Below, piece by piece: positions 25,301 through 37,300 of a DNA stretch of 64,000 nt. The notes under the pieces are model-generated. The model did not search any database and was not told the DNA's origin. It saw only the letters and a program-made list of their open reading frames with translations. Source of the DNA: Argyresthia goedartella (lineage: Eukaryota; Arthropoda; Insecta; Lepidoptera; Argyresthiidae); NCBI GenBank assembly GCA_949825045.1, contig OX463832.1, forward strand, positions 22,996,552 to 23,060,551, written 5' to 3'. Every line of letters starts with the position of its first letter. Within the stretch, counting starts at the first letter, position 1. Both the position numbers and the translations under genes were made by a program.

Positions 25301-28300
25301 ACTTCACAGATTACTGATTAGTAATCTTTCACACTTAACACTGGCTGTTCAGACGTTGCTAGCATTTTACACTTCATAGCCACACTTTACACCTGCACTT
25401 TACACTAATCAAAATTAATAAAATAATAATTGTCCTCATAAAGAACCTTATGATATCTGAAATGTTAGAATTCTACGGAATAAAAAATCAGAGTTTAGTC
25501 AATTTTTTTTTCGAAAATATAATGTATGTACGCAAGAACCTTACAACATTTTACAAACTTAGCGATAGCTGTAATGTTAACCTAAGAAATAATCACAGGC
25601 TGTAATGGTACACGAGAGTCGGTACATTAGATACTTCATTCTGCGTGATAGAGGGCTAGCCCAACGCCGCGCTGTTTTGAATACGAGAATCGGTTCAGAT
25701 AACGTTTGAGGGTTTTGCATAGCTTACTGGCAAAGTTCGCAAAAAAGACGCGTGGGTTGATTCGTGGAAGTTTTCAGGCCAAGTTTTTTTGTCGCATTCC
25801 TGCGAGATGTGTAGAAATCAGAGCCGATTTGGCTGCGCGTTGAATAAAATTATGAATAACTAAATAATGAAAGGTTATTATGGAACGGAGAAAGCTATTA
25901 TGTTGATTGCAAATATACAATTGCGATTGAGGTATGAGATGGAGGGTCTGACACCTCTATTTTGAATATCATTCTAGAGGTCTTTGCCACGCGCGTCTAG
26001 CGGTCGGGAAATGCTTAATTAATCGCAACAAGCTTTTATTGGTCAGCGATCAACAGATTCTGTGTATCGGCAGTACCAAATGATTTGAGTGATAACCTAC
26101 GGTTGATCATAGTGAATATGCGTACACACAATTTGTAGAACGGCGGATCTGCATGGCATGGTTGAAATTGGACCCTGTGTAGTTAGTGATAAGAAGCTTC
26201 GCTTGGGCAGAGCGTATTTGCAAAGGACGCATGTGGGGCATATAAATACCAGAGCGTGGGAGGGGAGTTCATTCAGTCTCAGCGTCTAGCTACTGTGACA
26301 GTCCCCTCACGAGTTCTAAACAGTTTTGGCTGCCGTGTTACGCGTCAGAACTATACGAATTGGTGATTGCGAAGTTTCAGTGGGTTTTCGTGAGTGTCTG
26401 AAGCGCCGAGATATACCTCAGTTCCTACCTTTATATCAACCTACCCCTAATTCCAAAACTATCCTTGGGTCGTTAGGAAAGAACTTTTAAGTCAATGTAT
26501 CTGAGTCTGAGTCTGGGCTTGGAGCGACCCTAAATTCCTTTTTCCTTCACCATAGGGTTCCTGGATTGGCTCTTAGGATATTCGCGGGCTAATCCTCTCC
26601 TCATTTCCTTTCGAGTAGCGAGCTTTGAAATTCCCGCACACACAGTCGTTAAACATTCAAGCACATTCAAATCAAACTCAACCATTTTCGAGTGGTGTCG
26701 ATAATGGACGTGGTATAACACTAGGTCTTTAGACTAGGCTAGACAGGAGTTTAGTTGCGGCTAAACCTAGGTTGTCAGGGCATAGGGAGACTGTTTGATC
26801 GATGAGGTTCCGCGGATGGAAATAACAAATTCAGAACAAAGTTAAACCGGTGTCAACACAAATAACATATCCTGTTGATATTTTGACATTTGAGTGCTGT
26901 CGGGAACGCGCGAAGAGATCAATTTACAGTCTAAAGTTCATTGTTTAGGTCCGGGTAGGTGTTTTGCATTGCCTTGGGTCAGATTGGATTCAAGTTGCAT
27001 TTTAAATTAAATGTAAATTTCGCTGGATATCTAATGTGTAAGTTGAGTCGGTATATATGATTTGGCTCAGCCCAGGACGTGCTGCGGCTAGTGGAATTCA
27101 TAGTTCGGTATTTATCGAATTATGCACTTCGCTATGGTGTGGGTTAGATATCCTAAAACAAAAATGCTTGCGTTTCGATAACATCCAGCTCAAATTGCGC
27201 TGAGTTGAAGGTTTCAAAACGTTACGGACCTTTTGAGGTAACCGCTAGTTCAGAACCCATTTCGGAACTCAAATCGCAATTGTGTAAACCGGTCTTTTCG
27301 GATCGTTATTGCCGTGAATCAAATATATAATTGGAACCACCACAAGCCGCTACCAGCGAGCACATGAAATATAATTGAGTACTCACGTCGTAAAACTACG
27401 ACGGATATCTATACTATAACTGTGATCGATCACTAAAACTAAAACTAAAATTACAACAAAAGATGTTCCAATGCGCTCATATATACAAAAACCAGATGGT
27501 GCCATCACATAAATATAACAACGATCGTTTTAGCGCAATACACCGCTGACTGATGTGAATTACCGGCTCGCGGACATATATGCTTTCTCTGTCTAACTTG
27601 AAACTGTAACTTCCGAACCAAGCTTCGTTCGACTATTGTACGCCTAACAGATTTCTCGATGAACGAGAAATTCAGACTTATCATTCTTACTTACAAATCT
27701 TACAGCTGAATCGGGTCCTCTCATTTTGGGATAGATAGAATAGACGATCATAGCTACTGGTAGCGGCGGCTCAGACCTTAGCCCGGGGCCGTTACAGATT
27801 TTTGTTGCCGAGACGGAAGGATATCCTAGATAGTCTGATACCTAGATATTCCTAGATATTCTAAAAGAATCAAGGTCTAACGCGTTACTTTTAAAAATAA
27901 CACAACGTAGAAACGATTTTAAACAGTTCAGTTTGTAAATAAGAAATAAGCAAAAAGGGGCATTGTTTTCAGACGAGCTACGGCGGTTTAATAGGAATAA
28001 TGGCCGGCCGGCGTAGAAAAAACGATAGTCGGGTAGCACAAAATTCACTTTCACACACAAGTGAAATGGCGTCAGGGCAGGTGACGCAATTGTTATCTGA
28101 AATAGTGAAAAGATTAGACAGTTTGGAAAGGGGTTCCAGCGCGAGCAATGCTAGTAGGACTTCGGACAGACATACTGATAGACAGGAACTAGAGACGTTT
28201 GAACAATCGGTAGAAAAACGTCAATCATGCATTGTGAAAATGACACAGAAGTTGCCGACATTCGATGGGCGGAATTCGGAAAATCTGATGATTTTCTTAA

Positions 28301-31300
28301 GAGATTTAAAGGCTTATATTAAAGTCTCGGGAGATACTTCTAGGGCTTTGATATGGGCAACGGATAGTTTGGTAGGAATTGCGAAAGTTCGAATGAGCAT
28401 ATACAGAGACTCATGGCGAACCTATTCGGATTTTGAAAAAGATTTCAGAGAGGTATTCTGGGGTGATAATGAACAGGAATTAATTAAGCAAAGATTCCTA
28501 ACTGCGAAGTTTGATTCTAAGAAAGGTCAAAGTATGGAAGAATTCTTTGCCTCTCAATTGAATAGCATATATGAGCTTACGATACCGTTTACTGATACGG
28601 AGAAAATCAACACGATTTTCAGACAGTTGCCGCGTGATATTCAGGTAGCGTTTTTTGCTAGAAAGGAGACTATGACCATACGGGATGCGGTCGAATTCCT
28701 TCGGCATTTAGAACGGAATGTCGATGGGGGATTAAGTGCGATACATGATTCGGAACCTATGAATACGAATAACGTGAGGCGGGATAGCTATATGCGTGGG
28801 CAATATCGAGCTATGCGGGTAAATACGTTACGTTATAACGCGATAAGTCGTAGTAATAATTATAACGCGGTAACGAAGGGGCGAAACGAATTTGGGACGC
28901 GTGGTCGCGGTTATTTTCGCGGTAGAAGCAGACAGCCTCAGCCTAGCTTCAAGGCAATAAAGTTTCAGAGGGGCAATGATAGTTCAGGAGATACAGAGGC
29001 AGGACAAAGTTCAAGTGACAGGAATAATGCGATAAGTCAGAATTCAAAAAACTAGTGGACTCGCGCGGGTCGTTCGCGCTCAGATATTTATTACGGTTCG
29101 GGTGGACAGCCGATCAAATTGGGAAAAAGCATAGACTGTACGATTTGTGTAATTTGGATTCGAACGTGGGTGTGAATGAATTTATTCAATTATTAGCGCA
29201 TAAAGCGCACGGATATGCCGTGTGTTTAGATGAAAAATCTAGATCGAATTGTAGAGATCGAAATGACAGACGTTTACATACGATATTCAGAGACGACGAT
29301 TCGACTGAGTGTGGGCGCGAGTTATGTAGTACTTTGACATTACCTGAGATAGATGTGCGTATTGGGAATATTGTTGTAAGGAGTTTGATTGATTCGGGGA
29401 GCGAAATCAGTGTAATAAGTCGGAGAGTGTATGAAGAAGTGTGCAGTCAATTGGGAAAACCGACGGAAATACCGATTCCAAGTTTGAGAATCACAGGTGC
29501 ATTTGGAGTCAGTAAGGAAAAGGTTGATAAATTAGTAACGTTACCATTAACAATAGGTGAATGCGTTATCGATACTCCAATGCTAGTATTAACAAGGGTG
29601 CCTAAAGATTTAATTTTGGGGTTTGATTTTATACAACAGACGCGAGCCAGTTTAACGTGTGAGGGTAATAAGAGGCTAATTATACGAAGCGCCGGGCGGA
29701 TGTGTGAAATACCATTAGGTACTGGTCCTAATCCGGAATCTTGCTGTTGTACAATGGAAGTACAGAACCAAGATACCTGTAGAAATATGATAGAGGAATA
29801 TGTGAATAATTCATCAATACCTGTTGAACACAAAACAAGGTTATTGCCGGTGTTAAATAAACATGCAGAGTTGTTTAGCGATAGGATAGGTCGGACAAAT
29901 AAATATATACATGAGATAAAAATGAGAGATGAAACGCCTTTCGTAAAACGAAGCTATCCCATACCGTTCGCATATCGCGATAAAGTAACAAAACGTTTGG
30001 AAGAGATGGAATTGATAGGTATTATTAGCAGGCAATCTACGGATTTCAGCAGTCCATTGACTTGTACATTAAAGAAAACAGGAGAGGTCCGTATTCTTCT
30101 AGATGCACGACAATTGAACATGGGAATGGTCGGGGAGGTTGAAACCACACCTTTAATGAGTGAGATATTGCAATCCGGGCGCCGGATAAATTACATAGGA
30201 GTTATTGATATCAAAGATGCGTATTTTTCTATACCATTATCAGACGAATCTAAACGATACACGGGTTTTGTATATCAAGGCAGAAGTTATGTTTACAACG
30301 TTTTACCTCAGGGGTTGAAAACCAGTGTGGGTTCGTTTTCGAGGGCGATGGACTTAATTCTAGGGCCAGAGGTTAGGTCATATTGTTTAAATTTTGTTGA
30401 CGATTTGGCAATTTTAACTGAGGGTGACTTCGAACAGCATTTGTCTCAAGTGGACACGGTTCTGAGTAAATTGAAAGACGCGGGCTTCACATGCAAACTA
30501 AAAAAATGCGAGTTTGCACAAAAAAAGGTCAAGTTATTGGGGCATATTTTGTCTACACAAGGTTTGCAGATGGACCCGGACAAAATTGAAACACTTAAAT
30601 TATATCCGTCACCCAGAACTGTCAGGCAATTGAGGGCGTTTTTGGGGTTCATAAATTACTTTAGGAGGTTTATAAAAAATTTTGGAACGTTGACACGGCC
30701 CTTGTACAATTTATTGCGGTCTGGAGTCAAGTTCGTCTGGAGTGCGCAGATGCAAAGTGCTTTTGACGAGATAAAAAACCAATTCTCAGAAAGTATAATT
30801 TTGAGTCAGCCATTGGCGGGAAAAACATATTATGTTCAATGTGACGCCAGCGCTATAGGAATTGGGGGTTATGTTTATCAGTTAGATGATTCGGGCCAGG
30901 AACTAATTATAGGGTTCTGTTCGCAGGCATTCAAGGGTGCCCAGACTAGATGGTCGGTCAGTGAACAGGAAATGTATGCAGTTATATACACTTTAAAGCG
31001 ATTTGAGATATACTTGCGGGGAGAAAAGGTTATTATTAGAACTGATCATAAAAGTTTGACGTTCATTAAGTCGTGGACTTTATTGGGTGCACGCGTAACG
31101 AGGTGGATTATGTTTTTAGAGCAATTCGATTACGACATAGAATTTGTGCGAGGGACTGATAATCAAATTGCCGACACGCTAAGCAGGCAAATGGCGGGAC
31201 CTGGAGGTATGAATGACAGTATAAATGTTCAGCCGGGAATATTCTGGTTTCAGGCATCGAATACCGCAAGTGTTATTTCGAGTTTACGGGACATTGCGAG

Positions 31301-34300
31301 ATTACAAAGCGAAGATGAGCGGTTAAATCGAATTAGCGGTTGTATCAGACGTAATGTAGTAGATACGGGAACGAGAGGTTTTGAAAATTATAAGCTAGTA
31401 GGTGATACGTTATATTTTCACGTGCCGAAGCGGAACGTACAGTTGCTAGTAATTCCGAAATCACTACAGGAGGAACTAATTTTACACATACATGAAGAAA
31501 TAGGTCACTACGGCAGATATAAAATATTAGCACTGATGAAGGACAGATATTATTTTCTTCATATGAGTAGGGTGATAAGCGCGGTGATAAGAAGTTGTGA
31601 CATATGTCAAAAGGTCAAACCTAGTACTAACAATACCGTTGGTCCTTGTACACCGGTGTTGGCGGAAAAGTTGGGTGAGAAAGTTTTCTCGGACCTTTAT
31701 GGGCCATTGCCCGTAGGTAAATTCGGATATCAATATATATATGTGATTCAAGACGTGTACAGTAAAGTAATAAAATTATATCCAATGCGAAAAGCGACAG
31801 GTAGGAGCGTGCTCGCTTGTACAAAGAGATTTCATAGGGAAATACCTATCGAAACTATAATTACGGACTCAGGACCACAGTTCATATCGAAAGTTTGGGA
31901 ATTTGGGCTCAAACAGCTGGGGATTCGGGTCACTCATACGTCGGTGTATTGTCCAAATTCTAATAGCGTAGAAAGAGTGAATCGCGAGCTAGGTCGGCTG
32001 ATTAGGACTTATTGCGGCGGAAGTAATCGTAGTTGGGTAGACGTGTTACCGGACATTCAGAATTGCTATAATAATATCGAACACACAAGCACAGGCTTTG
32101 CGCCTAATGAGTTAGCGTTTGGTAGGCGGGAACCGTTAACTATTGACAAGGAATTAGGCGATGAATGGTTATTAGGCCATAGTGTGCGAGATTCGGAACA
32201 GGTGCGGAATGTAGCGATAGAAAACTCTAAAAGTTCTAGTGAACGACGTAAGCGACAGGCGGACAAACGGCGTAAGTTAGAAGTCTATCGTATAGGTGAT
32301 TATGTGAAACTTAAGACCTTTGTGCGTTCAAATAAAGAACATAAAATCATGCGGAAATTTTCGTTGTTGTATAAAGGGCCTTATGTTATTTCGGCAGTGG
32401 TATATCCTAACTGTTATACGTTAGTAGATCCGGGTTCAAATGAGATATTGGGTAACTTCAATACTATAAATATAGCCAGGTATTATGTGAGGACGAATAA
32501 GGGCGTAGATAAATAAGATAGTGTATAAAGGTTATATAATTAAGCTGTAAGCTGTAAATTTGAGTAACTACTTTGTAGGTTTAAGGATCTTGCATGGTTT
32601 GGAAACAAAAACAAAAAAAAAAGGAAAAAAAAACAATTTGTATATATATAGTAATACGAATTAGGATAAATTGCGGGTAAGCGAGGTTGTATAGTAAGAT
32701 AGATAAATAAGATAAGACAGGGAGAACTCAATCGAGTTGTGTAAATATTATATACATAATTGACAGATTCATCGGTCGGTGTACATGATTTGAGATGACC
32801 GAACATATGGAGTAGATATGTACAAAGTATGGGTAGCATAGTGGTAATGAGATCCTTGCGCCATGTTAACTGAGATAAACAGTGTCTCAAGGTCTGGGAG
32901 GGGGCTGTAATGGTACACGAGAGTCGGTACATTAGATACTTCATTCTGCGTGATAGAGGGCTAGCCCAACGCCGCGCTGTTTTGAATACGAGAATCGGTT
33001 CAGATAACGTTTGAGGGTTTTGCATAGCTTACTGGCAAAGTTCGCAAAAAAGACGCGTGGGTTGATTCGTGGAAGTTTTCAGGCCAAGTTTTTTTGTCGC
33101 ATTCCTGCGAGATGTGTAGAAATCAGAGCCGATTTGGCTGCGCGTTGAATAAAATTATGAATAACTAAATAATGAAAGGTTATTATGGAACGGAGAAAGC
33201 TATTATGTTGATTGCAAATATACAATTGCGATTGAGGTATGAGATGGAGGGTCTGACACCTCTATTTTGAATATCATTCTAGAGGTCTTTGCCACGCGCG
33301 TCTAGCGGTCGGGAAATGCTTAATTAATCGCAACAAGCTTTTATTGGTCAGCGATCAACAGATTCTGTGTATCGGCAGTACCAAATGATTTGAGTGATAA
33401 CCTACGGTTGATCATAGTGAATATGCGTACACACAATTTGTAGAACGGCGGATCTGCATGGCATGGTTGAAATTGGACCCTGTGTAGTTAGTGATAAGAA
33501 GCTTCGCTTGGGCAGAGCGTATTTGCAAAGGACGCATGTGGGGCATATAAATACCAGAGCGTGGGAGGGGAGTTCATTCAGTCTCAGCGTCTAGCTACTG
33601 TGACAGTCCCCTCACGAGTTCTAAACAGTTTTGGCTGCCGTGTTACGCGTCAGAACTATACGAATTGGTGATTGCGAAGTTTCAGTGGGTTTTCGTGAGT
33701 GTCTGAAGCGCCGAGATATACCTCGGTTCCTACCTTTATATCAACCTACCCCTAATTCCAAAACTATCCTTGGGTCGTTAGGAAAGAACTTTTAAGTCAA
33801 TGTATCTGAGTCTGAGTCTGGGCTTGGAGCGACCCTAAATTCCTTTTTCCTTCACCATAGGGTTCCTGGATTGGCTCTTAGGATATTCGCGGGCTAATCC
33901 TCTCCTCATTTCCTTTCGAGTAGCGAGCTTTGAAATTCCCGCACACACAGTCGTTAAACATTCAAGCACATTCAAATCAAACTCAACCATTTTCGAGTGG
34001 TGTCGATAATGGACGTGGTATAACACTAGGTCTTTAGACTAGGCTAGACAGGAGTTTAGTTGCGGCTAAACCTAGGTTGTCAGGGCATAGGGAGACTGTT
34101 TGATCGATGAGGTTCCGCGGATGGAAATAACAAATTCAGAACAAAGTTAAACCGGTGTCAACACAAATAACATATCCTGTTGATATTTTGACATTTGAGT
34201 GCTGTCGGGAACGCGCGAAGAGATCAATTTACAGTCTAAAGTTCATTGTTTAGGTCCGGGTAGGTGTTTTGCATTGCCTTGGGTCAGATTGGATTCAAGT

Positions 34301-37300
34301 TGCATTTTAAATTAAATGTAAATTTCGCTGGATATCTAATGTGTAAGTTGAGTCGGTATATATGATTTGGCTCAGCCCAGGACGTGCTGCGGCTAGTGGA
34401 ATTCATAGTTCGGTATTTATCGAATTATGCACTTCGCTATGGTGTGGGTTAGATATCCTAAAACAAAAATGCTTGCGTTTCGATAACATCCAGCTCAAAT
34501 TGCGCTGAGTTGAAGGTTTCAAAACGTTACGGACCTTTTGAGGTAACCGCTAGTTCAGAACCCATTTCGGAACTCAAATCGCAATTGTGTAAACCGGTCT
34601 TTTCGGATCGTTATTGCCGTGAATCAAATATATAATTGGAACCACCACAAGCCGCTACCAGCGAGCACATGAAATATAATTGAGTACTCACGTCGTAAAA
34701 CTACGACGGATATCTATACTATAACTGTGATCGATCACTAAAACTAAAACTAAAATTACAACAAAAGATGTTCCAATGCGCTCATATATACAAAAACCAG
34801 ATGGTGCCATCACATAAATATAACAACGATCGTTTTAGCGCAATACACCGCTGACTGATGTGAATTACCGGCTCGCGGACATATATGCTTTCTCTGTCTA
34901 ACTTGAAACTGTAACTTCCGAACCAAGCTTCGTTCGACTATTGTACGCCTAACAGATTTCTCGATGAACGAGAAATTCAGACTTATCATTCTTACTTACA
35001 AATCTTACAGCTGAATCGGGTCCTCTCATTTTGGGATAGATAGAATAGACGATCATAGCTACTGGTAGCGGCGGCTCAGACCTTAGCCCGGGGCCGTTAC
35101 AAGACTATGTGCGCCCCGATTTAGACTCGCGAAGGTTAGCAATTCTTTCAAGGGTCAGTGCATTCTCTACTACAACAAGATACCTCTGGAGATTTAGAAA
35201 TTGCCATTTGAGCAATTTAAAAAGCATGTTAAAGCGACTTTGTCGAAAAAGGGATATTACAATGTTCAAGATTACTTAAATGACAGGACTGTATGGGGTT
35301 AATCTAGCTCAACACAGATCTTGCTGTTAATAATTTTGTAATTATTTATTCCTGCTTATTAATCATAATAATTAAATTTTTCATATTTGTATTAGTTAAG
35401 CACAACCTATTTTTATAAGAGATCTAAAAATCAATCTGTGGGAGTTTCTACGCCCTTCTTCTCCCACAGTGGTCCAATGTAGAGAAGAGGCAAAAAATGA
35501 CGTTTGCTAAGTATATGTAAATATCTACAGTAATAAAGTACTTTGACTTTGCAATTTTTCAAACTCGAATTCTAACGGCGATGGAAAACATCGTGAGGAA
35601 ACATTTAAATCTCCATAGCTACGGCGATACGTACAGTCCACACCAGGTTTCTTTGGCCCAGAGGCCAGCTGTCACCTCTCTCTCTCACCCATGAATGCAT
35701 CTCTCTTGTGCGCCGCTGCCTCCTGAGGCCCACAAAATTGGCAGCTCTTGTCCAGTCCTGTCACGCAGGGCAGCATTGATTCGGAGTTTCTTCGCCCTTC
35801 TCCCACATTGGTCCACCGTAGAGAAGAGGAAAAAAATACTTTTGCTAAGAAAATGTAAATATCTACAGTAATAAAGAAATTTTTGCTTGAGTTTGACTTG
35901 GCTTGATTAAAGTGGCCAAGTCTAACCCACAGTTTCTAGTCTGTTAGAATATTAAGTCGAGTCGGTCAGTTCTAGTCAAATTAAACAGGCCATTAATCGA
36001 AGAATCATTCAAAATAGCGACACGTGATTGGCTAAAATGAGTTTAAAAACTTGTCTCAGCTAGTATTTCTTTCAGGAACCGGGCGTAATTGTTTATGAAC
36101 TTTTTCAAATCCACATCATCCCAACTTCACAGGTTCCTAGCCGAACGGCTCGACCTGCCGCGACTCCTGCGTATCTCCCACCCAGAGAACGACGACAGCT
36201 GGTCGCCGCGCGACGTGTGCGACGGCTGGGCCAAGAAGAGGGGCTACCTCACCGCCAAGGCTGCGAGGTGAGGCGCAAAATGTCCGGTTCTCATAATGTC
36301 TATTTCGCAAAAAGTCCACCTTTGTACCGACTGGAGATAGCGCGACTATTGCTCATCTCGCGCACAGTGAACGACGACAGATGTCTCTGCGTGACGTGTG
36401 TGATGGCTGGGCCAAGAAGTTGGGCTACCTCACCGCCAAGATTGCGAGGTGAGTCGCAAAATGTCCGGTTCTTATAATGTCTGGTTCACAAAAAGTCCAC
36501 TTTTGAACCGACTGGAGATAGCGCGACTCCTGCTCATCTCGCGCCCAGAGAACGATGAAAAATCGCAAAATCTCCAGTTCTCATAATGTCCGGATCGCAA
36601 ATTGCGCACTATGCTCAACTTCCACTTCGCAAAATGTCTATTTAATCTCCTTATTCAGCAAAATGGCTACTTTGCAAAAAGTTCATTTCTATACCGTTTA
36701 TGTTCACTTCGCAGAACGCCTTTATTATTCAAATGAATTAAGCTGTATTTATGTTTGTTGTAGACTGGACACGTACCGCGCGGCGAACAGCTTGCTCCGA
36801 ATGGCGCTGGACGGGAAAATCTGTCTGTGGCTCCGTCCGCCCGGCTACACACAGGACAGAGGTAGGTATTTGTTTCAGTCGAGGTCTAGTCACCGCCCGG
36901 TAGTCAATCAATCCGCCTGTATTCACCCACTGCGGGGTACAGGCCTCTTTACCACGCCACCTACCTACGGGCCTGAGCCGCCCGCCTCAGGAGTCAGGAC
37001 CGGAGAATATGGCGTGTGTGGTCCCCTCTCCTTGTTAGTAAGTTCAGGACTTTTGAATTGTCAGCCTATCTTCTTTTCATACCAACCAAAGGCAGGCCGT
37101 AAAATTACACTTGGTTTTTAAATGCACAACGGATTTAAAGTTTTTGATACTTGCGCCAAAGTTATTATAATGTAAGGGAAAAGTTAAAATTAAAAAATTT
37201 AAAGTAAATAAACTAAAAAAAAAACTATTTAAAAGCTATAAAAATAAGAAAATAAACTTTGAATCGAATCAAACCTATCAATTAATTACATCACACAATT

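Larger units (their letters stand above)
25601..35101 (+). mobile_element. Complete young Ty3/Gypsy LTR retrotransposon, 9.5 kb
   Basis: Two LTRs of exactly 2196 bp (25601-27796 and 32906-35101) begin TGTAATGG and end CCGTTACA. I see only one difference by eye (A at 26420, G at 33725). Flanks AGGC (25597-25600) and AGAC (35102-35105) could be a 4-bp target duplication with one change. Internal genes are gag and pol; no env-like frame lies in the 389 bases between pol and the 3' LTR. It is inserted in LINE E. Confidence 0.95.

Noticed and set aside
26530..26721. 63-residue frame on the minus strand, repeated at 33835-34026
   Set aside because: Present twice only because it lies in both LTRs; no domain, probably chance in non-coding LTR.
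32517..33025. env gene of the Gypsy element
   Set aside because: Only 389 bases lie between pol and the 3' LTR. The 161-residue minus-strand frame there is antisense and without signal or membrane features.
36555..37121. 188-residue plus-strand frame
   Set aside because: It runs through intron repeats and over exon j (the YRAANSLLRMALDG part) into the next intron; the host exon explains the only conserved part.
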